A stretch of DNA of 44,071 nucleotides from Clostridia bacterium (GCA_017396465.1 JAFQLU010000082.1:1-44071); one strand, 5' to 3'; counted from the stretch's first letter, positions 1-7,749 are shown. Notes: generated by a model from the letters alone, not told the origin. Numbers and translations: made by a program.

Positions 1-24
1 AATCCTTTATATTGAATATCATTA

Positions 25-438
25 TCAAGACTCCTTTTCTTCCACAATAAAATATTTTGTTTCGTGAGGCTCAAAATAAAGATCTTTTCCTTTTTCGTCA
101 ACAAAATGACGCTCGCCCGTAAAGCAATCGGTAAGGAAGGATGCTCGCGGTCTGTATAGCCTTACCCTTCCGCCTTCGTCTCGGAATTTGAGCCCGCAAG
201 CAGGCTTTCTGTTTTCCTCAAAGCGTCCGAGAACGATATCAAGGTTGGTAGGTGAAAAAATCGGCGTGATAGGGTCGTCCCCATTATGATGCCAGATATC
301 ACCCTTTATGGTTTTGTTGGTGAAATCAAACGTCACATCCTCCGCACCGTCAAAGCAAAGCCTTACGGTGTTATCGCAAAGATCGCATCTTTCAAACTTT
401 ATACCAGGGGGACACAAGGGGACGTACCTTTTTGTCAA
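25..438 (-). CDS. C-terminal protein fragment of unknown function, possible gene remnant
   Basis: I do not recognise this 137-aa product. The frame stays open from the stop at 25 up to an in-frame TGA at 484-486, but has no ATG or GTG. The only start is a TTG at 438, with no well-placed ribosome binding site. The sequence upstream of that TTG still reads like protein (RNPWFAFRLSVNGK). It is soluble, rich in aromatic and charged residues, and has no signal peptide or membrane segment, so it could be the C-terminal beta-sandwich of a larger enzyme. The absence of an N-terminal part suggests a truncated gene. A translated gene using TTG cannot be excluded. Confidence 0.4.
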   Translation of the reverse strand: MTKRYVPLCPPGIKFERCDLCDNTVRLCFDGAEDVTFDFTNKTIKGDIWHHNGDDPITPIFSPTNLDIVLGRFEENRKPACGLKFRDEGGRVRLYRPRASFLTDCFTGERHFVDEKGKDLYFEPHETKYFIVEEKES

Positions 439-510
439 CTTTCCATTGACAGATAAGCGAAACGCAAACCACGGATTCCTATCTCATCTAACAACTAAAT
501 CTCAACACAA

Positions 511-540
511 AAGGGATGAGATTTTGCTATCTTATCCCTT
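511..540. other. Inverted repeat, possible weak terminator
   Basis: Arms at 511-522 (AAGGGATGAGAT) and 529-540 pair with one mismatch around a 6-nt loop. The T run on either side is short, so termination is uncertain. It lies in the 485-690 gap between the fragment at 25-438 and the promoter at 690. I see no gene in the rest of that gap. Confidence 0.35.
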
Positions 541-689
541 TATTGTGCTTTTATAAAAAAAACCACCGACCGAAAGCGGCCAATAGGCTTCAATTGCCGT
601 TGCACATGACGTTCCGGGATCCGGATATATGATATAACAAAGAAGGTAAAATGTCAAGCGAGAAATGATTGGAATTCCCGAAAGAAAGA

Positions 690-718
690 TTGACTTTTCA
701 TCATTTGTTCGATATAAT
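690..718 (+). promoter_or_regulatory. Sigma-A promoter of the AllA-like/phosphoesterase operon
   Basis: TTGACT at 690-695 and TATAAT at 713-718, with a 17-bp spacer. It lies 44 bp upstream of the ATG at 762 and is the only clear promoter for the two-gene unit that follows. Confidence 0.8.
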
Positions 719-761
719 AGATATGTATACCTATATAAAAGTGATATAAGGAGAGATAGAT

Positions 762-1253
762 ATGAGAATCGTAAAAGCAATTCCGATTACACAGGAAGCC
801 TTTGCCCCCTTTGGCTGGTTTTATCATATGGATAAGCCTTCCGGCTATCCTCTGTGCGGCGAAATTCATCAGTTTTTCCCGGACAGATTGCTTGCAGACA
901 GCAACCACAGAGTGGGGTATTCTCCCATTTTAGTGAAAAAGCCGGAGAAAATGGTGATTACCCAGCAAGAGTATCACACCACAACATGGGAGATGATCAT
1001 GCCTTTGGATGATGATATGATTCTGCATGTTGCACCGCCTTCTGCCGGAACGGTGATTCCGGATTATGTGCAGGCGTTTATTGTGCCGAAGCACACTTTG
1101 GTGAAAATGAATGCAGGCGTGTGGCATTTAGCGCCTCTTCCGTCCGAAAAAGAAATGCTGACGGCGATGATAATTCTGCCGGAATGTACCTATGCCAACG
1201 ATTGTACTGTGGTGGATTTAAAGGCAGAAGAGCAATTTGAAATTGTAAAATAA
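762..1253 (+). CDS. Ureidoglycolate lyase-like (AllA family) cupin protein
   Basis: A 163-aa soluble protein resembling the ureidoglycolate lyase/AllA cupin family. The start has the family's 'plTkeaFaPFG' style, and the C-terminal half contains HTTTWEMIMPLD, AFIVP and a GVWHLAPLP segment matching the conserved 'aFlvp...pGtWHhpl' end. AllA enzymes release urea from ureidoglycolate in allantoin breakdown, but no other purine or allantoin gene is nearby, so the substrate may differ. The start is preceded by AGGAGAG with good spacing. It is followed 29 bp later by the secreted phosphoesterase gene with no terminator between, so they are probably co-transcribed. Family placement is fairly secure; the reaction is not. 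Confidence 0.7.
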   Translation: MRIVKAIPITQEAFAPFGWFYHMDKPSGYPLCGEIHQFFPDRLLADSNHRVGYSPILVKKPEKMVITQQEYHTTTWEMIMPLDDDMILHVAPPSAGTVIPDYVQAFIVPKHTLVKMNAGVWHLAPLPSEKEMLTAMIILPECTYANDCTVVDLKAEEQFEIVK

Positions 1254-1282
1254 AAATTTTTATATAAAGGAGAGAGCGAGAA

Positions 1283-4200
1283 ATGAAAAAGGTATTTTCA
1301 TTGTGCTTAGTGCTTGCGATGATGTTTTCGGTTTGTGTACCGATGGCACAAGCGGAAGAAATCACGCAAAAGGTGGTTGTTGTGGACAACAACAGAACCA
1401 GAATTGAATTTGAAAGCCCGGTATCTGTTGCGGCGGGAGAATCTGTTTCTGTAGATTTTACCGTTCCCGTAGACGGTAACTACGCTTTCATGGCAAACAA
1501 AAACACGGATTATTACGGCTACCTCAACGCAGAACTCAAGAGCGACGAAACCACCGTGTGGTCTGTGACGAATGCACCTTGGGACGGAACCACCTCAGGC
1601 AAAAAGCCTTACGGCAGAGTGGGGAAAGGTACCACAGGAACTGTGGCACTGACAAAAGATACACCCTACACCTTAACCTTAACAGCCGTTGAAAAAACAC
1701 CGTTGCCGAACAACACCGTTTCCACATGGACCACATCTTATATTGATGTGCTTTGTACCGATATCGTGGCAGACGGCAAAAAACTGGTTCAGCCTTATTT
1801 CTATAAGACGACGGGACAGAACGGCGACCATTTCTTAAACAACGCCGACGCGCGGAATTATGTTCAGACTTATATTAACAACAATATGGCGGATTACACC
1901 ATCCCCGGCAAGCCTGCAGACGGTCAGCTTGCGGCAGGCTGGTCCTTTATTCAGGTAACACCTATGCCTGCAAGAACCAACCATATTGAATACGATATTA
2001 TTGCGCCGTCAGCCGGTAAGTATGTCTTCAAATTCGGCGGCGAGCAGTATACCTCCGGTAACGGTCCTATCGATGAAACTGTTTATATCAAGGTGGATGG
2101 CACACATGTGGGAAATGTTCTTTATGATGCTTCTTCTGAGGAGGACAAGTTCCAGGTGATGTCTATTGTTCTGGATTTGACAGCCGGTCATCACGTGGTT
2201 CGTATCCAGAGAAATACCACGGGAACTGCGACAGAGCCCGGTGGCACGCACACCTATATGTCCATCCCCTTTGTTTCCATTGAGCCTAAGGAAGCAGAAG
2301 TGATTCACGCAAGTGACAACTTAACCAGAATTGAAATGGCAAACACCGTTGTGATTCCCTCCGGTGAAACGAAATCTTTCGACTTTACCGTTCCAATGGA
2401 TGGTAACTACGCGCTGATGTCCGGTCATCCCACCACGCACAGACAGTTCTACGGTAACTTAAAAGCTGTTCTGACCAATGAAGATGACGGCACCGAGACC
2501 ATTATTTGCGAAAAAGCAGAATGGACGGGAACGGGAAGCGGTGCAAAATCCTACAGACGTATCGGCAACGGTGGTTCCGGCACTGTGGCACTGAAAGCCG
2601 GCGTGAACTATTCTGTAGCGCTTACACCTACAGCTATTGACAAAACCGGCAAGCAGACAGAAGTGGGTATTTCCTATATTGATGTACTGCGTACCGATAT
2701 CCCCGTTGCAGGTGACACACTTATCCCCACACAGTATTACACGAAATCCGCGCAGGGTAACGAGCATTTCTTAAGCAATACCGACTGTGCAACAGAAGCA
2801 AATACTTACGTTTTAAACAACTTACCCAAGCATACCATCGTTGGTAAACCGAAGAGCGGCGTATCGCTCAGCACAACATACACTCCCACGCAGATTTCTA
2901 CAATTCTCAGTCAAACAACATCTATGGAATATACCCTGGATGTGGAAAAAGCAGGGTACTATGAGCTGGCGACAAGAGTGTCCGTGCATAGCGGTTCCTC
3001 CGTTGCATCTCCCGATACGGTTTACTTCTCCGTAGACGGCGCAGAACCGGTTACTGCAGCTTACAATCCGCCTTCTTATGCAGAACGTGCCCAGACTCTG
3101 GGAACAGTTGCGTATCTGTCGGAAGGAACCCATACCTTAAAGGTATACAGAAAATATGTGGATGCAAACCAGAATTCTGTTATGTATTTTATGTTCTTCG
3201 CTCTGACACCCATCAAGCCGGAAGCGGCAATGTATCTTGGTGAAGTGGCAGAGGATAACCGCATTTATACTGTAGAAAACGGCAACATGATTGCGCAGAT
3301 TGATACCAAAGGCACCATGGCAGAAGGCGGCCCCGTGAACGCGTTCTTTGCGGTTTATGATGACGAAAAGCAGATGGTAGCGGTAGATGTTTGCACAAAG
3401 GTTCCCGAAGGCGGCATCATTACGCTGACCATTCCCAACTTTAAAAAAGTAACCGGAAAAACATACAAAGCAAAAGCATTCCTCTGGAACGAAAATTACT
3501 GGGGTGAAAGCTTCCTGCTGGCAGAAGGATTGGATGATCTGATTGACTTTACCGTAACCGTTCCCGAAGGCAGAGAAGCAGTTGTTCTGCAGCTGACAGA
3601 CACCCAGACCATCGACGCCGGTCAGCAGCGCAAAGCAGACCGTTTAGGTGCAGACCTTTCCGCGTACTGCGCAACCGAAAACCAGGAAGCGCGTATGTTT
3701 AAGTATTTAAGAGAAACCATCAACGCAACCAAGCCTGACCTGATTCTCTTAACCGGCGATATCGTATACGGTGAATTTGACGATAACGGAAGTGCGTTTT
3801 TAAATATCGTAAACTTTATGGAAAGCATGAAGATTCCGTGGGCGCCTGTTTTTGGTAACCACGAAAACGAAAGCGCCAAAGGTGCAGACTGGCAAAGTCA
3901 GCAACTGGAAAACGCAGAGTATTGCCTGTTTAAGCAAAGAACCTTAACCGGTAACGGTAACTACACCGTTGGTATTGAGCAGGGTGGAGAGCTGAAGCGA
4001 GTGTTCTTCATGATGGACTCCAACGGTTGCGGCGGCATGAGCGAAGCAACAGCGGCAAACGGACATTCCCAGAGAACTGCCGGCTTTGCAAATGATCAGG
4101 TTGCATGGTTTGAAGATGTGGGGAACAAAATTCAGGGTCATGTGCCCGGCGTGAAGGTTTCTTTTGGCTATCATATCCAGATGCAGAAATTCCAGGAAGC

Positions 4201-4615
4201 ATATACCAAATACGGTTATGTGCAGGTAGCATCCGGCGAAACCTTTACCCCCGTTGATATCGACACCCATCCCGACAAAGCGGATACCGACTTTGGCTAT
4301 CTCGGCGGCAGAATCGCCGACGGTTGGGATGCAGACGGTACCATCTACAACAAGATGAAAGCCATCGGCATGGACTCTATGTTTATCGGACATTTGCATG
4401 AGGAAAGCGCAAGTGCAATCTATGACGGCGTTCGGTTCCAGTTCGGAATGAAATCCTCCAGCTACGATAAGACAAATTATCGGAAGGATGACGGCTCTAT
4501 TGTAGCATCTTATCTGGATGAAGGTTTCCCCTTGGTTGGCGGAACGGTGCTGACCGTGTCTGAAGAAGACGGCTCCTTCTCCGATGCTTATATCTATCTC
4601 TGTAAAGAAGAATAA
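1283..4615 (+). CDS. Secreted multidomain calcineurin-like metallophosphoesterase
   Basis: An 1110-aa exported protein. Signal peptide at residues 1-24 (cleavage after AQA). Two homologous modules of about 310 residues follow (about 29-335 and 338-650). They share NxTRIE, 'DFTVPxDGNYA', 'SYIDVLxTDI' and 'HFLxNxD' segments and look like carbohydrate-binding-type beta-sandwiches. A module at about 683-743, ending in AFLWNENYW, also occurs in the two other large secreted proteins here. The C-terminal phosphoesterase has D773 in LTDTQ, GD826 in TGDIVYG, GNH860E, H964 and GH1037LH1039, the metal ligands of the calcineurin-like fold. Motif I is DxQ rather than the usual DxH. No cell-wall sorting signal is visible. 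The substrate is unknown; a secreted phosphatase or phosphodiesterase acting on sugar polymers is inference. Confidence 0.85.
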   Translation: MKKVFSLCLVLAMMFSVCVPMAQAEEITQKVVVVDNNRTRIEFESPVSVAAGESVSVDFTVPVDGNYAFMANKNTDYYGYLNAELKSDETTVWSVTNAPWDGTTSGKKPYGRVGKGTTGTVALTKDTPYTLTLTAVEKTPLPNNTVSTWTTSYIDVLCTDIVADGKKLVQPYFYKTTGQNGDHFLNNADARNYVQTYINNNMADYTIPGKPADGQLAAGWSFIQVTPMPARTNHIEYDIIAPSAGKYVFKFGGEQYTSGNGPIDETVYIKVDGTHVGNVLYDASSEEDKFQVMSIVLDLTAGHHVVRIQRNTTGTATEPGGTHTYMSIPFVSIEPKEAEVIHASDNLTRIEMANTVVIPSGETKSFDFTVPMDGNYALMSGHPTTHRQFYGNLKAVLTNEDDGTETIICEKAEWTGTGSGAKSYRRIGNGGSGTVALKAGVNYSVALTPTAIDKTGKQTEVGISYIDVLRTDIPVAGDTLIPTQYYTKSAQGNEHFLSNTDCATEANTYVLNNLPKHTIVGKPKSGVSLSTTYTPTQISTILSQTTSMEYTLDVEKAGYYELATRVSVHSGSSVASPDTVYFSVDGAEPVTAAYNPPSYAERAQTLGTVAYLSEGTHTLKVYRKYVDANQNSVMYFMFFALTPIKPEAAMYLGEVAEDNRIYTVENGNMIAQIDTKGTMAEGGPVNAFFAVYDDEKQMVAVDVCTKVPEGGIITLTIPNFKKVTGKTYKAKAFLWNENYWGESFLLAEGLDDLIDFTVTVPEGREAVVLQLTDTQTIDAGQQRKADRLGADLSAYCATENQEARMFKYLRETINATKPDLILLTGDIVYGEFDDNGSAFLNIVNFMESMKIPWAPVFGNHENESAKGADWQSQQLENAEYCLFKQRTLTGNGNYTVGIEQGGELKRVFFMMDSNGCGGMSEATAANGHSQRTAGFANDQVAWFEDVGNKIQGHVPGVKVSFGYHIQMQKFQEAYTKYGYVQVASGETFTPVDIDTHPDKADTDFGYLGGRIADGWDADGTIYNKMKAIGMDSMFIGHLHEESASAIYDGVRFQFGMKSSSYDKTNYRKDDGSIVASYLDEGFPLVGGTVLTVSEEDGSFSDAYIYLCKEE

Positions 4616-4626
4616 AGAATAAAACA

Positions 4627-4664
4627 AAGAAGCGAGAGAACTGAGGTTCTCTCGCTTCTTTTGT
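4627..4664. terminator. Bidirectional intrinsic terminator
   Basis: A perfect 15-bp stem (4627-4641 with 4646-4660) and a TGAG loop, with T-rich sequence on one side and A-rich on the other. It serves the convergent genes ending at 4615 (+) and 4676 (-). Confidence 0.9.
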
Positions 4665-4675
4665 ATCAATAAACA

Positions 4676-5818
4676 CTATTTGATTTCTGTTGTCCAATCC
4701 GCATCCCAGGGATAGCGCATGGTGAGCACCTCACCACCGCGTTTTGCGGATTCTTCGGCATAGATACCGGGGAGTGTCATGGCAAGACCTTCCTTTAGGG
4801 AAATAGGAGCAGGCTTTCCGTTTAACACGGCATCGTAGAAATGATCCAGCATTGCATAGTCCATACCGCCGTGCCCGGTTGCATTTATGTTGTTTTCATA
4901 TGCAGGGGGCATGAAGGAACCGTCCATTTCTTTCAAAGAGGTATCCAGCTCGCGGGTGGAATTGTAGCGAATCACCTGCTTACCCATGCGGTCCATGCGC
5001 TCCATGTAGCCTTCTGTGCCGAATACGCGGTAGTTGTGATGACCGATGTCTGCGCGGCATCTGCCGTTTCGCATCAGGCGGATGACAACGCCCGACTCCG
5101 TCTGGAATTGCGCGCACATCATATCGTCTTTTTTTCCTGAACCCAGATCACCACAAGAATCGTTTGCGTGCATTCCCGTACCGAAGCAGGAAACCTTGCG
5201 AAGCTCCTCTTCTAAAATGGTGAGCAAGGGTCCTAAGGAATGGGTACAATAGCGGATGGGGATTAAAAGCTTTCTCCAATCGCCGTTTTCATTGAGGTGA
5301 ATATGGTTTTCACTGCCGGGCAGGCTCCAATGAATGTATTCTGCCTCCATGCAGTAGGGGATACCCAGCAAGCCTTTTTCGTAGAATTCTTTGAGCAGAA
5401 TGGTAAATTTCTGCTCGTTGGGGTTTGCGCCCGTGGAAATCATGGCAGAAGAAGCTTTCGCCGCTTTCCACAACTCCTCGGCTTCCTGCAGGGTAGCCAC
5501 ATTGGGAATGTCGGAAAGCACGTTGATGTTCTTTTCCAGCGCTTTTACGCAAAAAGCCGCATGAATATCTGCGCCGGTTTCCACGATTACAACATCTAAA
5601 TTTGCTTTATCAAGCATGGTGTCGTAATCTTCATAAAACACCGTTTCGGGGAACATTTCCGCTAAAGCTTTGTCGGAAAGCCACTGCTTTTTAAACCAGT
5701 TGTCGGGACGGATATCACAAGCAGCAGCAAGCTCCACCGCTTCAAAGCTGGAGGACAGTTTAAACATCGCTCTGCCTCTGTGACCTAAGCCAACAACACC
5801 TACGCGAATTTTTTTCAT
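4676..5818 (-). CDS. Gfo/Idh/MocA family oxidoreductase
   Basis: A 380-aa NAD(P)-dependent oxidoreductase of the Gfo/Idh/MocA type. The N-terminal Rossmann motif is VGVVGLGHRG, followed by AACDI at the end of beta-2 and 'LDVVIVETGADIHAAFCVKAL', the usual cofactor-domain signature; a C-terminal substrate domain follows. I chose the ATG at 5818 because AAAGGTG lies 8 nt upstream; a GTG at 5827 would overlap that site. It lies 19 bp downstream of the transporter gene on the same strand, so the pair probably imports and oxidises a sugar or cyclitol derivative. The canonical EKP lysine motif is replaced by SDIPN, so the usual catalytic lysine may be missing or shifted. Substrate unknown. Confidence 0.85.
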   Translation of the reverse strand: MKKIRVGVVGLGHRGRAMFKLSSSFEAVELAAACDIRPDNWFKKQWLSDKALAEMFPETVFYEDYDTMLDKANLDVVIVETGADIHAAFCVKALEKNINVLSDIPNVATLQEAEELWKAAKASSAMISTGANPNEQKFTILLKEFYEKGLLGIPYCMEAEYIHWSLPGSENHIHLNENGDWRKLLIPIRYCTHSLGPLLTILEEELRKVSCFGTGMHANDSCGDLGSGKKDDMMCAQFQTESGVVIRLMRNGRCRADIGHHNYRVFGTEGYMERMDRMGKQVIRYNSTRELDTSLKEMDGSFMPPAYENNINATGHGGMDYAMLDHFYDAVLNGKPAPISLKEGLAMTLPGIYAEESAKRGGEVLTMRYPWDADWTTEIK

Positions 5819-5837
5819 AACAGACACACCTTTCTTT

Positions 5838-6707
5838 TTATAACGCGAACAGCACCAACGCTACCGCACCGATGGCAACGCTGGCAAGCTGCATTTTGGT
5901 CAGTTTTTCTTTGTATAATAATATGGATATGAGAAAACTCATAATCAAATCGATTCCGGTTCTGATGGGGGATGCAAGAGAAATAGGGATATAAAAGTAA
6001 ACCAGCATACCGATTAAGTTTTTGGAACCGTTTATGAGACCTGTGAGCAAACCATAAGGAGTGCCGTGCTTTAAAATGTATCCCATGCGGTCTCTTTCCT
6101 GCAAAAGGCTCAAAAGAAGCAGAAAGAGGAAGGAGCCACCGAAGGAAAGAATCATAAACTCATTGTCATAAGCACCGCCGAAATGAATTTGCTGCATACG
6201 GGTCAGAATCCCGATACCGCCGTTGGCAACGGAGGTGACTAAAACACATATCAGCCATTTTAAGGAAAATGCTTTTTTATCCTGGCTTGATTCGATTCCT
6301 TTTTTACTGTAGTTCATGAAAAACATGGAAAGGAACACAAGCACAATACCAAGGTATATGAAAAAATCGGCAGGCTCTTTTAAAAATGCGATGCCGTACA
6401 CTATCGGGAAAATGCCGGAAAAGGATGAAACCATTTTTGTTGCAACAAAAGAACCGGACTGAAGCGCCAGAAACATGGAATAAAATCCCGATGCAAAAAA
6501 CAGAGCATCGATTGAGCCGTATATCCACATTTCTTTCGGAAAATGAAGCCCGTTTTTATCTGTCAGAAAAAAGAAAACCATAGCGGCGAGGCTGATGATG
6601 GCGTTGAAAAACATGCCGCCTACCGAATGCTTTTTTCCGTATCTTCGCATTGTCATACCCTCTGCCTGCTGCAGAAGAGCGGAAATTGTTATGAAAAGTA
6701 CGCCCAT
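5838..6707 (-). CDS. DMT-superfamily (EamA-like) membrane transporter
   Basis: A 289-aa protein made almost entirely of hydrophobic helices, about ten, in the two-repeat arrangement of drug/metabolite transporters. A charged central loop (KKGIESSQDKKAF) separates the halves. The end 'PIRTGIDLIMSFLISILLYKEKLTKMQLASV' is typical of EamA proteins. The ATG at 6707 follows GGAGG with 5-nt spacing. It is the first gene of a minus-strand unit with the Gfo/Idh/MocA gene, so a sugar-derived or similar small solute is a reasonable guess. Its upstream region is the repeat-rich stretch 6735-7141, which would form its leader if transcription begins near 7020 or 7130. Confidence 0.8.
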   Translation of the reverse strand: MGVLFITISALLQQAEGMTMRRYGKKHSVGGMFFNAIISLAAMVFFFLTDKNGLHFPKEMWIYGSIDALFFASGFYSMFLALQSGSFVATKMVSSFSGIFPIVYGIAFLKEPADFFIYLGIVLVFLSMFFMNYSKKGIESSQDKKAFSLKWLICVLVTSVANGGIGILTRMQQIHFGGAYDNEFMILSFGGSFLFLLLLSLLQERDRMGYILKHGTPYGLLTGLINGSKNLIGMLVYFYIPISLASPIRTGIDLIMSFLISILLYKEKLTKMQLASVAIGAVALVLFAL

Positions 6708-6734
6708 ATGTATCCTCCGAGGTTTTATTTCGCA

Positions 6735-7141
6735 TCCTGAAAGGATGCATTTAATAAGGTAATGTTTATTTTACCATGAAGAGAAAATACTTGCTTGCAA
6801 GGGTATTTTCTCGAAGCCGTCAATATAGCAGTGTGCGCATTGCACACAGGTGGCGTTAGCCACAAAGACTTGCGCAGCAAGGATTTACTGCGTTTATTTT
6901 ACCATGAAGAGAAAATACTTGCTTGCAAGGGTATTTTCTCGAAGCCGTCAATAAAGCAGTGTGCGCATTGCACACAGGTGGCGTTAGCCACAAAGACTTG
7001 CGCAGCAAGGATTTACTGCGTTTATTATACCACAAATTTCATTTTAAAAAATGATTCGGATATTTGTGGTGCAATAAACATTTCCTTTTTTATTTTACAT
7101 TCTGAAGGAATGCATTTATTAAGGTAATGTTTATTATACCA
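6735..7141. repeat. Repeat-rich intergenic block with flanking direct repeats
   Basis: A non-coding block bounded by similar sequences at about 6735-6775 and 7099-7141. Both contain 'ATGCATTTA.TAAGGTAATG' followed by TTTATT.TACCA. Inside are two 128-bp tandem units (6764-7019) and an imperfect inverted repeat at 7021-7080. Read on the minus strand, the edges give GGTATAATAAAC or GGTAAAATAAAC, which look like extended -10 promoter elements. An apparent ORF across this block is an artefact of the repeat. Confidence 0.75.
6764..7019. repeat. Two tandem 128-bp units, each with several hairpins
   Basis: Units at 6764-6891 and 6892-7019 are nearly identical (6884-6900 and 7012-7028 begin the next period). 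Each contains GAGAAAATAC paired with GTATTTTCTC, GTGTGC/GCACAC, GTGGC/GCCAC and CTTGC/GCAAG hairpins. GCAGT and ACTGC close the last three into a cloverleaf-like fold. A third unit is only begun at 7020. Confidence 0.85.
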
Positions 7142-7183
7142 CATCCGAAAAGGAAAATAAATAGAAAAAAGTTATTTTTCATG

Positions 7184-7216
7184 GAAAAAGCGCATCTTTC
7201 GGTTCAAAAGATGCGC
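7184..7216 (-). terminator. Intrinsic terminator of the XRE gene
   Basis: A 10-bp stem (7190-7199 with 7207-7216), followed on the minus strand by CTTTTTCC. It lies just past the stop at 7225. Confidence 0.8.
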
Positions 7217-7224
7217 ATGGATTT

Positions 7225-7509
7225 TTATTCGTTTCTTTTAAATATACTATCGGGGAATACAGATGCCTGAATTAAATCTGCAGGGTCTACCTCTAATGCA
7301 TCGGCAATGTTAAAAAATACTTCTAAAGAAAAAGGATGTGCAAGATTGGGTGCCTCAATGGCGCTAATGTGTGAACGGCTGACATTTGCTTTTTCTGCTA
7401 ATTTTTCTTGCGATAATCCTCTCATTTTGCGAAGTGTCGCAATTGCAATTCCTAATTGTAGAAATCTGTCGCGATTTTTGAAACTTACTGTTCCGCTCAA
7501 TGCAATCAC
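7225..7509 (-). CDS. XRE/Cro-C1 family helix-turn-helix regulator
   Basis: A protein of about 91-94 aa made mostly of one HTH_3 domain: 'LGIAIATLRKMRGLSQEKLAEKANVSRSHISAIE', then 'FSLEVFFNIADALEVDPADLI'. This is the classical five-helix Cro/C1 fold, with the recognition helix around VSRSHISAIE. There are two possible starts: GTG at 7509, which overlaps AGGTAG, and TTG at 7500, which sits 7 nt after AGGTGA-like sequence and looks better served. It has no enzyme or sensor domain. A divergent promoter and a pair of TAGTGAGCA repeats lie upstream, so it may regulate itself and the short plus-strand transcript at 7600-7718. Confidence 0.85.
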   Translation of the reverse strand: MIALSGTVSFKNRDRFLQLGIAIATLRKMRGLSQEKLAEKANVSRSHISAIEAPNLAHPFSLEVFFNIADALEVDPADLIQASVFPDSIFKRNE

Positions 7510-7523
7510 CTACCTATACATAT

Positions 7524-7552
7524 ATTATATAACTTCTGTAAATATATGTCAG
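7524..7552 (-). promoter_or_regulatory. Promoter of the XRE gene
   Basis: On the minus strand, CTGACA (7552-7547) and TATAAT (7529-7524) are separated by 17 bp, about 15-25 bp upstream of the possible starts. Confidence 0.75.
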
Positions 7553-7559
7553 TATTTTA

Positions 7560-7588
7560 TAGTGAGCACTTGACTAAAATAGTGAGCA
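7560..7588 (+). promoter_or_regulatory. Direct repeat pair TAGTGAGCA, candidate operator
   Basis: Identical 9-mers at 7560-7568 and 7580-7588, exactly 20 bp apart, so two helical turns. One lies just upstream of the -35 at 7570 and the other within the spacer of the plus-strand promoter. The adjacent XRE protein is the obvious candidate binder; this is inference. Confidence 0.5.
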
Positions 7589-7598
7589 ATGGTATAAT
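7570..7598 (+). promoter_or_regulatory. Strong sigma-A promoter, divergent from XRE
   Basis: TTGACT at 7570-7575 and TATAAT at 7593-7598, with a 17-bp spacer. No credible ORF follows before the terminator at 7673-7718. Confidence 0.75.
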
Positions 7599-7604
7599 AT
7601 GAAA

Positions 7605-7718
7605 GAAAGATGCATAAACAGGAAAGCAAATACAGATATCATGGCGTAGAATGTAAAGGCGCCCGGATATAGAAACAGTCACAGGTCGCGACTCAGCTGT
7701 GGCTGTTTTTCTTTTTTT
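7605..7718 (+). ncRNA. Candidate small RNA, about 110 nt
   Basis: A short unit bounded by the promoter at 7570-7598 and an intrinsic terminator: stem 7673-7684 with 7697-7708 (one G-U pair), then a long T run to 7718. A smaller hairpin, GGCG...CGCC, lies around 7643-7663. The only ORF would begin inside the -10 region and encode 16 residues, so coding is unlikely. It matches no riboswitch class I recognise. The following gene has its own promoter at 7750, so this is more likely an independent RNA than a leader. Confidence 0.5.
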
Positions 7719-7749
7719 ATGTATTATATAGAAAAAACAGGAAAACCTA

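Noticed and set aside
3944-4669. A 241-aa minus-strand reading frame
   Set aside because: It lies wholly antisense to the conserved phosphoesterase domain, has no promoter or ribosome binding site, and runs over the terminator.
6828-6893. The cloverleaf-like fold as a tRNA gene
   Set aside because: Stem lengths, the anticodon loop and the TTCGA-type T loop do not fit a tRNA, and there is no CCA-compatible acceptor arm.
6795-7127. A 110-aa plus-strand reading frame across the repeat block
   Set aside because: It exists because the 128-bp repeat is read in two frames. It has no ribosome binding site and its sequence is the translated hairpins.
7599-7649. A 16-aa leader peptide in the candidate small RNA
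   Set aside because: Its ATG overlaps the -10 box, so it would lie at or before the transcript start, and there is no ribosome binding site.
7640-7708. A cyclic-di-GMP or fluoride riboswitch in the short transcript
   Set aside because: The conserved bases of those classes are missing. The only common feature is a hairpin followed by a T run.
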